From: Novosphingobium barchaimii LL02
GTDB lineage: Bacteria > Pseudomonadota > Alphaproteobacteria > Sphingomonadales > Sphingomonadaceae
Assembly: GCF_001046635.1 (NCBI RefSeq)
Contig: NZ_KQ130454.1
Span: 131,501-195,500, forward strand
Direction of reading: 5' to 3'
DNA length: 64,000 nucleotides
Part shown: positions 21,164 to 29,830 of the stretch, piece after piece
Numbering within the stretch: the stretch's first letter is position 1
Layout: the number at the start of each line of letters is the position of its first letter
The notes under the pieces: generated by a model
The model's database searches: none
What the model saw: only the letters and a program-made list of their open reading frames with translations
Told to the model about the DNA's origin: nothing
Made by a program: the position numbers and the translations under genes

Positions 21164-21793
21164 TTAGCTTTTTGCGCCATAGCGCAGCCCATCCAGCATT
21201 AGCATGACCATGCGCTCGGTATGTGTCGCGCCATCACCCCCGGAAGCCACGGCAAGGTTCCCGATCGCCCGTAATATATCATAGGGCGTAATATCGGAAC
21301 GGGTCTCGCCACCACGGGCGGCAGCATCCAGCAGCATCGCCAAAGCGGGCTCGAACCGGCTTCGGAAATAGTCGGGCAACGTGGCGAACGTCGGATCACC
21401 GGAATGAAGTGCTGCTGCCAACCCCTGCTTGGTGGCAAGAAAGCGCGTGTACCGCATCAGCCAGGCGCCCAGCGCCTCGGCGGGCTCGTGTTCGACGGCA
21501 AGCGTCGCTGCTGCCGCAGCGCATGCATCGACCTCGCGACGGAACACCGCTGCGATCAAATCGGCACGGGTGGGAAAGCGGCGGTAGAGCGTTCCCAGCC
21601 CGACACCGGCTTGCGTCGCGATCTCCCGAATCGGTGCATCGACGCCCGAACGGGCAAACACGATCTTGGCGGCTTCCAGAACGGCTTCCTCGTTCCGGCG
21701 CGCGTCGGCGCGCATTCGCGGCGCGGCCGTTCCCGCCTCGTTCGCAGTCGGTGCCACGACCTCAACCGCGTTCCGCAATTTGGCCGACACCAT
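21164..21793 (-). CDS. TetR-family transcriptional repressor
   Basis: 209 residues. The N-terminal HTH (about residues 30-75) reads RNEEAVLEAAKIVFARSGVDAPIREIATQAGVGLGTLYRRFPTRADL; the rest is an alpha-helical ligand domain of the TetR_C type. ATG 21793 has GGGAGG 8 nt upstream. Divergent from the hydrolase-SDR pair with two palindromes between them, so it most likely represses both directions and is induced by a small substrate of those enzymes. Inducer unknown. Confidence 0.9.
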   Translation of the reverse strand: MVSAKLRNAVEVVAPTANEAGTAAPRMRADARRNEEAVLEAAKIVFARSGVDAPIREIATQAGVGLGTLYRRFPTRADLIAAVFRREVDACAAAAATLAVEHEPAEALGAWLMRYTRFLATKQGLAAALHSGDPTFATLPDYFRSRFEPALAMLLDAAARGGETRSDITPYDILRAIGNLAVASGGDGATHTERMVMLMLDGLRYGAKS

Positions 21794-21815
21794 CTTCACA
21801 TCCTCCCTTGATAAA

Positions 21816-21859
21816 CGGAACAATGATCCGTATTTGCTATGTAGCGGATCGTTGTTCCG
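21816..21859 (+). promoter_or_regulatory. Double-palindrome TetR operator
   Basis: CGGAACAATGATCCG (21816-21830) and CGGATCGTTGTTCCG (21845-21859) are near-perfect inverted copies (one mismatch), 29 bp centre to centre. Each arm is itself a CGGA...TCCG palindrome, as expected for a TetR dimer site. It covers the divergent promoters. Confidence 0.7.
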
Positions 21860-21886
21860 CTTGATAATTGGGAGTTGCGCCGCCTC

Positions 21887-22810
21887 ATGTCCAGTTCATT
21901 TGCGGAAACCCGACACTCCGCTGTCATCTCCATCGCGCCAATCATCTTGCCGTCACCGGGCCGGGGTGTTGATCTGCATGTGCGGGTGTCAGCGCCGGTC
22001 GTGGGCGAGGCGCTGTCCGTCCTCATCTTCTCGCACGGTAACGGCCAATCGCTGTACGCCTACGGCCCGCTTGCCGACTATTGGGCCGCAAACGGCTTTG
22101 TGGTGATCCAGCCGACGCATCTGGACTCGCGGATGCTTGGCCTTTCCCCTGATGATCCGCGTCGCCCGCATCTCTGGCGCTTCCGTGAGGAGGACCTGCT
22201 AACGGTTCTCGACGGGCTTGACCGCATTGAGGGCGAAGCGCCCATGATCAGGGGCAGGCTCGATCGCTCGCGCATTGCGGTCGCCGGTCATTCCTGGGGC
22301 GGGCAGACCGCCGGCACCTTGCTCGGTGCCACCCATCCCGATCCTGACAACGGCTCGGTGGTCAACAGGCAGGATGGCCGCATCAAGGCAGGCGTGCTGC
22401 TGGCCGCGCCCGGCAGCGGCGAAAACCTGACCGAACAGGCAGCCCGCACCTTCCCTTTTATGCACCCGGACTTCTCGACCATGACGGCGCCGACCATGAT
22501 CGTCGTGGGTGACCATGACATGGGCAGGCTTTCGACACGCCGGTCCGACTGGTGGCGCGATGCCTACGATCTTAGCCCATCTCCCAAAGCACTTTTCACG
22601 ACCTTTGGCGGCGAACATGCCCTCGGCGGCATCCCAGGCTACGAAGCGCGCGAGACGACTGACGAACGGCCCCAGCGTGTGGCCGCGATTCAGCGTCTCT
22701 CAACCGCCTTTCTCCGCAGCGCGCTCTATCCCGGCGATTCCACTTGGGCCGAGGCTGTCGCGGCGCTGACGGCCGATGCCGCGCCGGAAGGCAGCATCGA
22801 GACAAAGTGA
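21887..22810 (+). CDS. Alpha/beta hydrolase (chlorophyllase/PAF-acetylhydrolase-like)
   Basis: About 307 residues with an oxyanion region LIFSHGNGQSLYAYGPLADYWAANGFVV, the nucleophile elbow GHSWGG (Ser), an acidic residue near VVGDHDMG and a late His (GGEHALGG). No signal peptide is visible, so it is likely cytoplasmic. ATG 21887 is used; a TTG lies 12 nt upstream but has no room for a binding site. First gene of a two-gene unit with the SDR, controlled by the divergent TetR. Confidence 0.85.
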   Translation: MSSSFAETRHSAVISIAPIILPSPGRGVDLHVRVSAPVVGEALSVLIFSHGNGQSLYAYGPLADYWAANGFVVIQPTHLDSRMLGLSPDDPRRPHLWRFREEDLLTVLDGLDRIEGEAPMIRGRLDRSRIAVAGHSWGGQTAGTLLGATHPDPDNGSVVNRQDGRIKAGVLLAAPGSGENLTEQAARTFPFMHPDFSTMTAPTMIVVGDHDMGRLSTRRSDWWRDAYDLSPSPKALFTTFGGEHALGGIPGYEARETTDERPQRVAAIQRLSTAFLRSALYPGDSTWAEAVAALTADAAPEGSIETK

Positions 22811-22900
22811 GCCGGACGTACCCGTTGCGGCTCCCTCATATTGGCGCGCCAAACTCCATCACTGATCGCGCTCGGCATCATCACCACAGGAGCTACCCAC

Positions 22901-23650
22901 ATGAACAAGATCCTTATCACCGGCAGTTCGTCCGGATTCGGGCTTGAGACTGCCCGCTACTTCCTCGATCGCGATTGGACCGTCGTTGCCACCATGCGCG
23001 CTCCTCGGGCGGACGTGCTGCCCGCTTCCGAGCGGCTACGCGTCATCGCGCTCGACGTAACCGACGCCGCCAGCATCGCGCGCGCCGTAGAGGAAGCAGG
23101 ACCGATCGACGCCCTCGTCAACAATGCCGGTGCCGGCCTCATGGGCGCGCTGGAAGGCGTGTCGATCGACGCGATGCGCCAACTCTTCGAGCTGAACACG
23201 TTCGGCACCATGGCGATGACGCAAGCCGTTCTGCCGGCCTTTCGTACGCAAGGGTCAGGCGTGATCGTCAACGTTTCGTCGGCCGTAACGCTCAAGCCAT
23301 TGCCGATGCTGTCCGCCTACACCGCCAGCAAGGCGGCTGTAGAGGCGTTCAGCGAAGACCTCACCCTTGAGGTTGAGCCGTTCGGCGTCCGCGTGCGGCT
23401 AGTCATTCCCGGCCGCGCTCCGGAAACGTCGTTTAGCGCGACCGCCCGCGCCCGTTCACAGAACGGCATTCCCGAAGCCTACGCCGCATGGGCCAAGCAA
23501 GTGTTCTCCGCAGCGCCACAGCAACCCGCCGAAGTCACCATGGCGGCTGATGTGGCGGAAGCGGTCTGGCAGGCCGTTACAGATGCGTCCTCACCGTTTC
23601 GCATCCCTGCCGGTGCTGATGCTGTGACGCTTGCTGCAAAGGTCGCTTAA
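22901..23650 (+). CDS. Short-chain dehydrogenase/reductase
   Basis: 249 residues of the classical SDR family: TGSSSGFG dinucleotide motif at residues 7-14, NNAG, the catalytic Ser in NVSSA, and YTASK (Tyr/Lys). AGGAG lies 8 nt before ATG 22901. The gene follows the hydrolase by 90 bp. Substrate unknown; the pair suggests an inducible detoxification or ester/alcohol catabolic function. Confidence 0.9.
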   Translation: MNKILITGSSSGFGLETARYFLDRDWTVVATMRAPRADVLPASERLRVIALDVTDAASIARAVEEAGPIDALVNNAGAGLMGALEGVSIDAMRQLFELNTFGTMAMTQAVLPAFRTQGSGVIVNVSSAVTLKPLPMLSAYTASKAAVEAFSEDLTLEVEPFGVRVRLVIPGRAPETSFSATARARSQNGIPEAYAAWAKQVFSAAPQQPAEVTMAADVAEAVWQAVTDASSPFRIPAGADAVTLAAKVA

Positions 23651-23671
23651 CGGCTGATCCTTCCCCTCGTT

Positions 23672-23700
23672 GGCCGGGTCGTTCGATACGATCCGGCCTT
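23672..23700 (+). terminator. Terminator-like hairpin after the SDR gene
   Basis: GGCCGG and CCGGCC arms with internal TCGT/ACGA pairing (23672-23698), followed by only a short TTCTCG. Weak T-tract, but well placed 22 bp after the stop. Confidence 0.45.
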
Positions 23701-24177
23701 CTCGAAAGGGAAGGCTGAAGGAGAAGCCCGGGAACGAACCAGCCTTTCCAGGCGCGACGTCGAGGCGCTTTCCCAAAACGTGTTCCCAAATGTGTTTTCC
23801 CGAAAACTGCCAGTTGGAGATGGAGAAACGGGACTGCTGCGGATGCCTGAAGCGAACGGTTTCAGGAGGCTGTTACCATCTGCAGGATGGAGGAGATTGG
23901 GGCGGCTGCAAACGGCAGCTTCATGATGCACGGTCGGCGACTCCTGCCAAATCCGGACGTTGGCGCCGTCGCAAGGGAACGGCGATATTTGGTCGGCTGC
24001 TGCCGGGGTGTGAGCGGCAGCTATCCCACTTTCTGCTCTCTGAACCCGACATTCGCCTACCGGCCATTTCGCCCACATCCACATCGCACAAAAACCATTT
24101 TCCTACACACCCCGCTCTCCCATACATAGGTCCGCCATCGGGAACGTCCCTTCCACCACCATGGAGTGACCTGCCTC
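23701..24177. other. Intergenic region without a recognised gene
   Basis: About 480 bp. Open frames in it have no recognisable domain, no good ribosome binding site and skewed residue composition. It contains segments such as GACATTCGCCTACCGGCC that resemble degenerate intergenic sequences I associate with sphingomonad genomes. Nothing more can be supported. Confidence 0.4.
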
Positions 24178-24921
24178 ATGTCGCGATCGACACGATACCT
24201 TTCGCCGTCCCTGCCCGAACTTGCCGCCGATGCCGGGGATGAGCGGGTGCTCGCTGCCTCGCGGTCGGTGAAGCCGTCGCGGCGGACGTCGCGCAGCGCC
24301 TTTTTCGAGGAACCGCCCGAGGAGGACGATCCGCTGCTCGGCTTCGAGCCCTATCTCCACGCGGCGCCGCGCCGCAATTCGATCACGCCGGACCGGCAGC
24401 GCGCCTTCATCGCCGCGCTCGCCGCCAGCGGGATCGTCACGCAGGCGGCGCGCTCCATCGGGGCGAGCCTGGAGGCGCTCTACAAACTGCGCCACCGCAA
24501 GGGCGCGGAAGGGTTCAGCGCCGCGTGGGACGCGGCCATCGACCGGGGCATGATGCGGCTGGAGGACTGCGCGCTGGAACGCGCGATCCAGGGCGAGGTG
24601 CGCCCGGTGGTGAGCATGGGGCAGGTCGTCACCAGCTATATCCGCCACGACACCGCGCTGATGATGTTCCTGCTGCGCACCCGGCGCGCGGGGCGGTTTG
24701 CCACGGTCGATCCCCGGACAAATCCGCAGCCCGGCGATGCCCTCTACGAGAAAGTGCTGGCGGACTACCGGGCGCGCCAGCCTTCGTCCGAGGCGGTGCT
24801 CGACAGCATCAACGCCAAGATCGAAAAGATGCGCGAACGGCGCCTCGCCCACGAAGCCGTGCTGGCGCAGGACTTCGCGCTGGCGGCGGAGGAAGAGGCG
24901 GAAAGCTACTGCGGCGCGTGA
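24178..24921 (+). CDS. HTH-containing protein of unknown function (terminase-small-subunit-like N-terminus)
   Basis: 247 residues. Residues 65-120 (ITPDRQRAFIAALAASGIVTQAARSIGASLEALYKLRHRKGAEGF) form a helix-turn-helix like those of phage terminase small subunits, but there are no other phage genes nearby. The C-terminal half is charged and helical. ATG 24178 chosen; the stop lies inside a 21-bp tandem repeat. Convergent with the next lipoprotein gene. Function unknown; DNA binding is an inference. Confidence 0.75.
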   Translation: MSRSTRYLSPSLPELAADAGDERVLAASRSVKPSRRTSRSAFFEEPPEEDDPLLGFEPYLHAAPRRNSITPDRQRAFIAALAASGIVTQAARSIGASLEALYKLRHRKGAEGFSAAWDAAIDRGMMRLEDCALERAIQGEVRPVVSMGQVVTSYIRHDTALMMFLLRTRRAGRFATVDPRTNPQPGDALYEKVLADYRARQPSSEAVLDSINAKIEKMRERRLAHEAVLAQDFALAAEEEAESYCGA

Positions 24922-24997
24922 ACGCGCTATTGCTGCGCGTGAACGCGGTGCTGCCGCGCGTAAACGCGCTTTTGCTCCGCGTGAACGCGGTCAGCGG
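24914..24997. repeat. 21-bp tandem repeat, four copies
   Basis: Four imperfect units of exactly 21 bp start at 24914, 24935, 24956 and 24977. Each contains CGCGTGAACGCG (or CGCGTAAACGCG), an imperfect palindrome. The array spans the stop codon of the HTH gene and reaches the stop of the convergent lipoprotein gene, so it could form a bidirectional 3' structure. Confidence 0.85.
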
Positions 24998-25398
24998 CGG
25001 CCGCGGCGATCCGGGCCGCGATGGTCGCCGCCGCCGCGTCCGCCGCGCCCGGCTCCGTCTCCGCGCCATTGGGGCATGTGCATGCCCTGCTGCGGGCGGA
25101 ACTCGCCGTGCTGCTGGCGGTAATTATGCTGACCCTGCGGGGCCTGGCGCATGAAGTGGTTGCGATCGGCCCGGCGGTAGCGGCGGTCGCGCTCGTTGCT
25201 GCGGTAGTAGAAGTAATCGTCGCCGCCCCAGTAGCCGTCGTAGATCGAGCCGTAGTGGCCATCGTACCAGCCATCGTAGGCATAGGGGCTGCCGTAGCCC
25301 ATCTGCACCCCGCCATAGCCGCCGTACCCGTCCGTGGCACAGGCGCCCAGCGAGAGGGACGATGCGGCGAGCGCCAATGCGGCGACCTTGATGTTCAT
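24991..25398 (-). CDS. Gly/Tyr-rich lipoprotein with basic C-terminus
   Basis: 135 residues. Signal peptide with lipobox LGAC at residues 17-20. The mature part is rich in Gly, Tyr and Asp (DGYGGYGGVQMGYGSPYAYDGW), then very Arg/Gly-rich to the end (GRGGRGGGDHRGPDRRGRR). No catalytic motif. An EcfG-type promoter site lies 58-83 bp upstream of the start, so it is a likely general-stress envelope protein. Confidence 0.8.
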   Translation of the reverse strand: MNIKVAALALAASSLSLGACATDGYGGYGGVQMGYGSPYAYDGWYDGHYGSIYDGYWGGDDYFYYRSNERDRRYRRADRNHFMRQAPQGQHNYRQQHGEFRPQQGMHMPQWRGDGAGRGGRGGGDHRGPDRRGRR

Positions 25399-25455
25399 GG
25401 CTGCAACCTTTCGAGGACCGGGCGCCTGCGAAGGGGCGCGTGCGTACTCGTGGTA

Positions 25456-25481
25456 AACGCGCGGTCGGGGCCGCGGGTTCC
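25456..25481 (-). promoter_or_regulatory. EcfG-type promoter for the Gly/Tyr-rich lipoprotein
   Basis: Minus strand GGAAC (25481-25477), 17 bp, CGTT (25459-25456): a full match to the alphaproteobacterial GSR sigma consensus. It sits just after the Rieske gene stop. Confidence 0.6.
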
Positions 25482-25488
25482 GGGTCCG

Positions 25489-26907
25489 TCAGCCGATGTC
25501 CAGCCGGGTGGGCGCCCCTCTCCCGCCCATGAAATTGGCGAGGTTGCGGTGCAGGTTGATGACCTTCTGCTCCTGATGCGGGTTGGGCAAAGGACCGCGA
25601 AAGCCGCTGGACTTCATGCCCTTCTGCACGAACTGCATGTTGGAGAAATCCTGCGCCAGCACCGAGCCCCACAGCTCTCCCACGGGGTCTGCGTAAGTCC
25701 ACTGCGTTTCGGGCACCTCGCCCTCCGGGAAGCGTTCGAGGGCGTAGCTTTCGAACACGCACTTGTTGGGATCGTCGCCGTAAGGGCGCACGCGGTAGCA
25801 CAGGGCGAAGGTCACGCCGTGGAGGATGTTCTGGTTGGGAAACAGGCCCCAGGCGAGGCCCGCCTCGGCCATGATGGCGGGCGGGACATCGGGCCAGGCG
25901 ACCCCGCGCGCGGCGTCGTCCTTGCGGGCCGAGGCCATCCAGTGGGCGATGACCTCCTGCGCGGGGGTGCCCTCCGGCAGCTCGTCGACGAGACGGCTGG
26001 CGGCGTTCACCAGCGTCTCGGTCGAGGCGGAGTAGTTCACCGTCTCGTAGTTTTCCTTGATGAGTTCATAAGTGGAGAGGCGCGCGTCGTCGCCCTTGCC
26101 GGCGCGGGTGGTGCCGGCGCTCTCGCTCATCGCGAACCTGGCGTCGCGGGTGTCGTAGCTGGAGACGGAGTGCAGCCCGTACTGCTTCGACAGCGCATAG
26201 TAATTGCCATAGGCGAGCAGCTGGGTGTGCGTGCCGGCGACGTGGTAGGGTTCGAGGAACGCCTCGATCGCGGTCTTCCAGTTGCAGTCGTAGATGGCCC
26301 ACTGGCGCCATTTGTAGTGCATCTTCTCCAGCTCGAAATGGCCGAGGATCTCGCCTGCGCGGCCCATCCACTCCTTCAGCGGCACGGCGTCCGGGTCCAT
26401 GGTGACGTAGATGTAGCCGCCCCAGGTATCGACCTGCACCGGCGACAGGCAGGTCATTTCCGCCGTCAGCTTGTTCTGCCAGTCCTGCGGGTCGAGGATG
26501 TAGCTGTTCTGCCCGTCGAGGTCGAAGGTCCAGCCGTGGAAGCCGCAGATGAAGCTGCGCCGGTTGCTGCCCCGCACATCGTGGACCTTGCCCGGCAGCA
26601 TGTCCGGCACCGAAACGAGCTGGCGCCCCCGGTGCGGGCAGACGTTGTGGAAGGCCTTCAGGGTGCCGTCCTCCTTGCGCAGGACGATGATCGATTCGTC
26701 GGCGACGTCGTAGGTCATCCAGTCGCCGGGGTTGGGCAAATCGCTCTCCCGCTCGACCATCTGCCAGATCTTCGGCCAGAGCTGCTGCTTCTCCGCCGCG
26801 AGGTAGTCCTTCGAAAGGAAGGCCTCCACCGGGTAGGTGGCCAGCACTTCCGCGTCCATGTCGGCGGCGGTCAGGCGGGACGGTTCGAAGGCTTCTGGCT
26901 TGGTCAC
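25489..26907 (-). CDS. Rieske-type aromatic ring-hydroxylating oxygenase, large subunit
   Basis: About 472 residues. The Rieske [2Fe-2S] motif is intact: CPHRG near residue 87 and CGFHGW near residue 120. The catalytic domain has DCNWKTAIEAFLEPYHVAGTH with the two iron-binding His. The start is GTG 26907 (GGGAG 6 nt upstream) or ATG 26913, which is too close to the binding site. No reductase or small subunit lies next to it, so electron transfer partners must be elsewhere. Substrate cannot be deduced. Confidence 0.9.
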   Translation of the reverse strand: MTKPEAFEPSRLTAADMDAEVLATYPVEAFLSKDYLAAEKQQLWPKIWQMVERESDLPNPGDWMTYDVADESIIVLRKEDGTLKAFHNVCPHRGRQLVSVPDMLPGKVHDVRGSNRRSFICGFHGWTFDLDGQNSYILDPQDWQNKLTAEMTCLSPVQVDTWGGYIYVTMDPDAVPLKEWMGRAGEILGHFELEKMHYKWRQWAIYDCNWKTAIEAFLEPYHVAGTHTQLLAYGNYYALSKQYGLHSVSSYDTRDARFAMSESAGTTRAGKGDDARLSTYELIKENYETVNYSASTETLVNAASRLVDELPEGTPAQEVIAHWMASARKDDAARGVAWPDVPPAIMAEAGLAWGLFPNQNILHGVTFALCYRVRPYGDDPNKCVFESYALERFPEGEVPETQWTYADPVGELWGSVLAQDFSNMQFVQKGMKSSGFRGPLPNPHQEQKVINLHRNLANFMGGRGAPTRLDIG

Positions 26908-27143
26908 GGGCATCTCCCTTTGCGAACCCGGCCGCGCTCCTTCTGAACGGGAGCATGATGGCCGGGCCGCATCGTTATTCAACACCGCTGTCTATTAACC
27001 GAAGGCCCGCATGGTTTCCAGAGCCTGAGATGCGCAGCGCCCCCGCGATGGCGGCTTCATATGCAAAGGGAGAGGACGCCCGCCGGCGCCCCCTCCCCCT
27101 GCATTCTCCTCCACGGGAGAAACCGGTCGGATCGTGCTCTGTC

Positions 27144-29630
27144 TTAGAGAGCGATGATCCCGCCATCGTTCTTGGTGATGGCGATCAGAGCGGAGCGCGG
27201 ACGCACATTGGCGGCCGGGGTGCTGCCATCCTGGGTGTAGGGCCAGTGGCTGGAGGGAGTGGCTGTCGCGCCGCTCTCGCCAGGGTGCTGGATGCCCACG
27301 AACAGGGTGCGCCCGTCCGGGGTCATGTCGATGCCGGTGATTTCGCACTGAACCGGACCGACCAGGAAGCGGCGCAGGTTGGCGGCGGTCGCCTTGGCGC
27401 CCACGATAGTCGCCTGCGTGCCGGTGCCGCCGTTGGTGTTGGTGATCGTCACCGCGCCGCCGTCACCGACACGGCCCGGGATCGCGGCCAGCAGCATGCA
27501 GTTGGTACGATCGGTCAGGGCGCCGTCGTCGGTCTCGATCCACATCACCGGGTTGATCTGACCGGCCGGGTTGGTCGAACGCGAGAAGTACGCGCCGTCC
27601 GGGCTGGAGAAATCGTTCGCGGTGGTGAGACCCGAGATGTTCACGTTCACCGGATCGGCATCGGTCGAGTCCGCGCCGAAAAGGTAGATGTCCCACTTGA
27701 AGGTCAGCGCGCTGGTGGTGTCGCCGTCTTCGCGCAGGCGCACGATGTGACCGTTGGGATTGCCGGTCTGCGCCGTGTTCGACGCCCCGCGGGGATCGTT
27801 GTACGAGCGCGGGTTGGCGGCATCGGTGCCGTTCACCGGGCGGAAGCTGTTGTTCGAGTTGGTGAGCGTGAGGTAGATTTCGCCGGTCACCGGGTTACCC
27901 ACGGTCCATTCCGGGCGGTCCATCGGCGTCGCGCCCAGTGCGTCGGCGGCGAAGCGGGTGTTGACGCAGATGTCGGCCTGGCTTTCGAAGGTATAGGCCG
28001 GATACGTCCCGCTGGCGGGGCGGACCGGGAAGGTCGGGCTGTAGACCAGCGGCATCCAGGTGCCGGTGCCGTTCGCGTTGAACTTGGCGACGTAGAGAAT
28101 ACCGGCGTCGAGGTACTTGTCACCCATGGCAAGGCGGTCGCTGGCATTGGCGTCCGCTTCGGCCCAGGTGGCGGTGGAAACGAACTTGTAGAGATACTCG
28201 CCGCGCGAATCGTCACCCATGTAGACGCCCAGCTTCTGGCCGGTGGCGATACGCACGAAAGCGCCTTCGTGGCCGAAGCGGCCCAGCGCGGTGCGCTTGC
28301 GCGGGGTCGACTTCGGGTTGAAGGGATCGATTTCGACCACCCAGCCGAACTGGTTCGGCTCGTAGCGGAAATCGGCGGTGGCAGGCGCGGTGGCGCTGCT
28401 GATCGTCGCGTTCCAGCGGGTGAAGCGGTCGTCGGTGGTCGAAGCGGTCGACCAGCGGTTGTTGCCCGTGGTGCTGGTAATGCCGTTGCGCTGCAGCGAG
28501 GCCAGTTCGCGCGGGGTGCGCAGGGCGTTGTCGGAAGCATCGCGGCGGAAATAGCCGGCGTAGTTTTCCTCGCAGGTGAGGTTGGTGTTCCAGCCTGTCA
28601 CGCCGTTGGCGCAGTTGTTGATCGTGCCCCGGCCCGCCTTGCCGTCGTTCGAGTAGGCGGTGACGAGGTAGGACGAACCAGCAGCCGGGCCGTGGAACGA
28701 CATCGGCGTGTTGGGGGTAATGCGGCGGTTGAACGTGCTGTCCTGCTTGTACGTCCACTTGCGGTTGCCGGCGTCGACATATTCGACGACCGAAACGCCG
28801 TGGCACTCGATCTCCTTGAGGGCTTCGGCCATCGGGCGGGCGCCGCCGACGGTGGTCGGGCCATTCACGTGCAGGTACTGCTCGGTGATGTTCTCGTGGT
28901 TCTGGACCATGAGACCGCGCGTCGAGCTGTTCACGTCGGGCGTGCCGGTGGCCGACAGGCCGAAGAAGTGCAGCGCGTCGTGGTGGTCGCCGATGCGGTT
29001 GGCGAAATCGGTGTCGGTGCCGTCGTTGGCATAGGCCGGCGTCGCGGCGGTCAGCGGATCGCCAAGACGGGTCATGACCGTGACGGAGTAGCCTTGCGGC
29101 ACCACGGCGACGTCGGCCAGGCTGTGGGGAACGGCGGTGAAGCCCAGCACAGCGGGCGAAACGCGCACGGTGGTGGTGGCGGTGCTGGTTTCACCGAAGG
29201 CCGAAGTGGCGGTATAGGTGAATACCAGGTCGGTCGCGGCGGCTACGGCCGGGGCGATGAAGGTGACGGTGCCGCTGGTGCCCGAAAGTTCGACTTGCGT
29301 GCCGCTGGTCTGGGTCCAGCGCGGCGCGACGCTGTCGCTCAGCGTGCCCGAAGCGGAACCGGTCAGCGTGACGACGCGGCCGGCGCTGGTGGCGGCATTC
29401 GCGCCCGCCGAAACCGTTACCGCGCCCAGGTCGCTGTTACCGTCATCGTCGCCGCATGCGGCAAGCAGGCTGGTGCCCATGAATGCCATGGTGGTGGCTC
29501 CGGCGCCGCGAAACAGGGCCTGCCGGCGCGAATAGCGCGAAGCGGCCATGCTTTCGAGCGTGGGCTGGATGGAATCGTTGGTGTCGATGTCACCGTCGGA
29601 ATAGCCGACTGTGGAAGTGCTCTCGGTCAT
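27144..29630 (-). CDS. phoX: PhoX-family (DUF839) phosphatase, Tat-exported, with Ig-like insert
   Basis: 828 residues. The N-terminus has a twin-arginine motif (SRRQALFRGAG, about 34-44) and LLAAC, so the protein is Tat-exported and may be lipid-anchored. Residues 70-165 are a Ser/Thr/Ala-rich Ig/PKD-like module. The rest matches the PhoX/DUF839 type: MVQNHENITEQYLH, GTINNCANGVTGWNTNLTCEENYAGYF, NQFGWVVEIDPFNP, MGDDSRGEYLYKFV, PDGRTLFVGIQHPGE. PhoX enzymes are Ca/Fe phosphomonoesterases. A Pho-box-like site is upstream. Conservation of each metal ligand was not checked. Confidence 0.85.
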   Translation of the reverse strand: MTESTSTVGYSDGDIDTNDSIQPTLESMAASRYSRRQALFRGAGATTMAFMGTSLLAACGDDDGNSDLGAVTVSAGANAATSAGRVVTLTGSASGTLSDSVAPRWTQTSGTQVELSGTSGTVTFIAPAVAAATDLVFTYTATSAFGETSTATTTVRVSPAVLGFTAVPHSLADVAVVPQGYSVTVMTRLGDPLTAATPAYANDGTDTDFANRIGDHHDALHFFGLSATGTPDVNSSTRGLMVQNHENITEQYLHVNGPTTVGGARPMAEALKEIECHGVSVVEYVDAGNRKWTYKQDSTFNRRITPNTPMSFHGPAAGSSYLVTAYSNDGKAGRGTINNCANGVTGWNTNLTCEENYAGYFRRDASDNALRTPRELASLQRNGITSTTGNNRWSTASTTDDRFTRWNATISSATAPATADFRYEPNQFGWVVEIDPFNPKSTPRKRTALGRFGHEGAFVRIATGQKLGVYMGDDSRGEYLYKFVSTATWAEADANASDRLAMGDKYLDAGILYVAKFNANGTGTWMPLVYSPTFPVRPASGTYPAYTFESQADICVNTRFAADALGATPMDRPEWTVGNPVTGEIYLTLTNSNNSFRPVNGTDAANPRSYNDPRGASNTAQTGNPNGHIVRLREDGDTTSALTFKWDIYLFGADSTDADPVNVNISGLTTANDFSSPDGAYFSRSTNPAGQINPVMWIETDDGALTDRTNCMLLAAIPGRVGDGGAVTITNTNGGTGTQATIVGAKATAANLRRFLVGPVQCEITGIDMTPDGRTLFVGIQHPGESGATATPSSHWPYTQDGSTPAANVRPRSALIAITKNDGGIIAL

Positions 29631-29723
29631 GGTTGCCCCGTTTGGTTTTGGTCGCGGGGGCGAGAGCTAAGGGCGTTTCATGACAACAACGCGCAAGTTC
29701 GATGGCATTTCGATGGCTTAATT

Positions 29724-29741
29724 CTGACAATAATCAGACAG
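29724..29741 (-). promoter_or_regulatory. Pho-box-like direct repeat upstream of phoX
   Basis: Minus strand CTGTCTG-ATTA-TTGTCAG: two 7-mers related to CTGTCAT with a 4-bp gap (11-bp period), the PhoB box arrangement. Another single TTGTCAT lies at 29686-29680. About 95 bp before phoX; consistent with phosphate-starvation induction. Confidence 0.5.
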
Positions 29742-29830
29742 CCGTGCAGAACGGCCTGTCGCATCGACGGATTTGAGCGCGATACTATATTCGTATTTAC
29801 AATGGAGCAATGAACTCCGTTTCGCGCGGC

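Noticed and set aside
21816-21859. EcfG promoter from the GGAAC in the TetR operator
   Set aside because: The spacing to the next GTT is 27 bp; the symmetry is explained by a TetR site.
23670-24242. A plus-strand open frame in the gap after the SDR gene
   Set aside because: Residue composition (Arg/Cys/Pro/Ser-rich) and lack of any motif suggest non-coding sequence; it also runs into the HTH gene in another frame.
24178-24921. Prophage, based on the terminase-like HTH protein
   Set aside because: No capsid, portal, integrase or lysis gene is nearby.
24525-25154. A frame through the 21-bp repeats encoding LLLRVNAV-type repeats
   Set aside because: It overlaps two better-supported genes and the repeats explain its regularity.
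25021-26946. A 641-residue plus-strand frame opposite the Rieske gene
   Set aside because: The minus-strand Rieske gene has diagnostic motifs; the plus frame has none.
26955-29813. A 952-residue open frame on the plus strand opposite phoX
   Set aside because: Antisense to the clearly coding PhoX gene; Arg/Gly/Val-rich with no motif, a codon-bias artefact.
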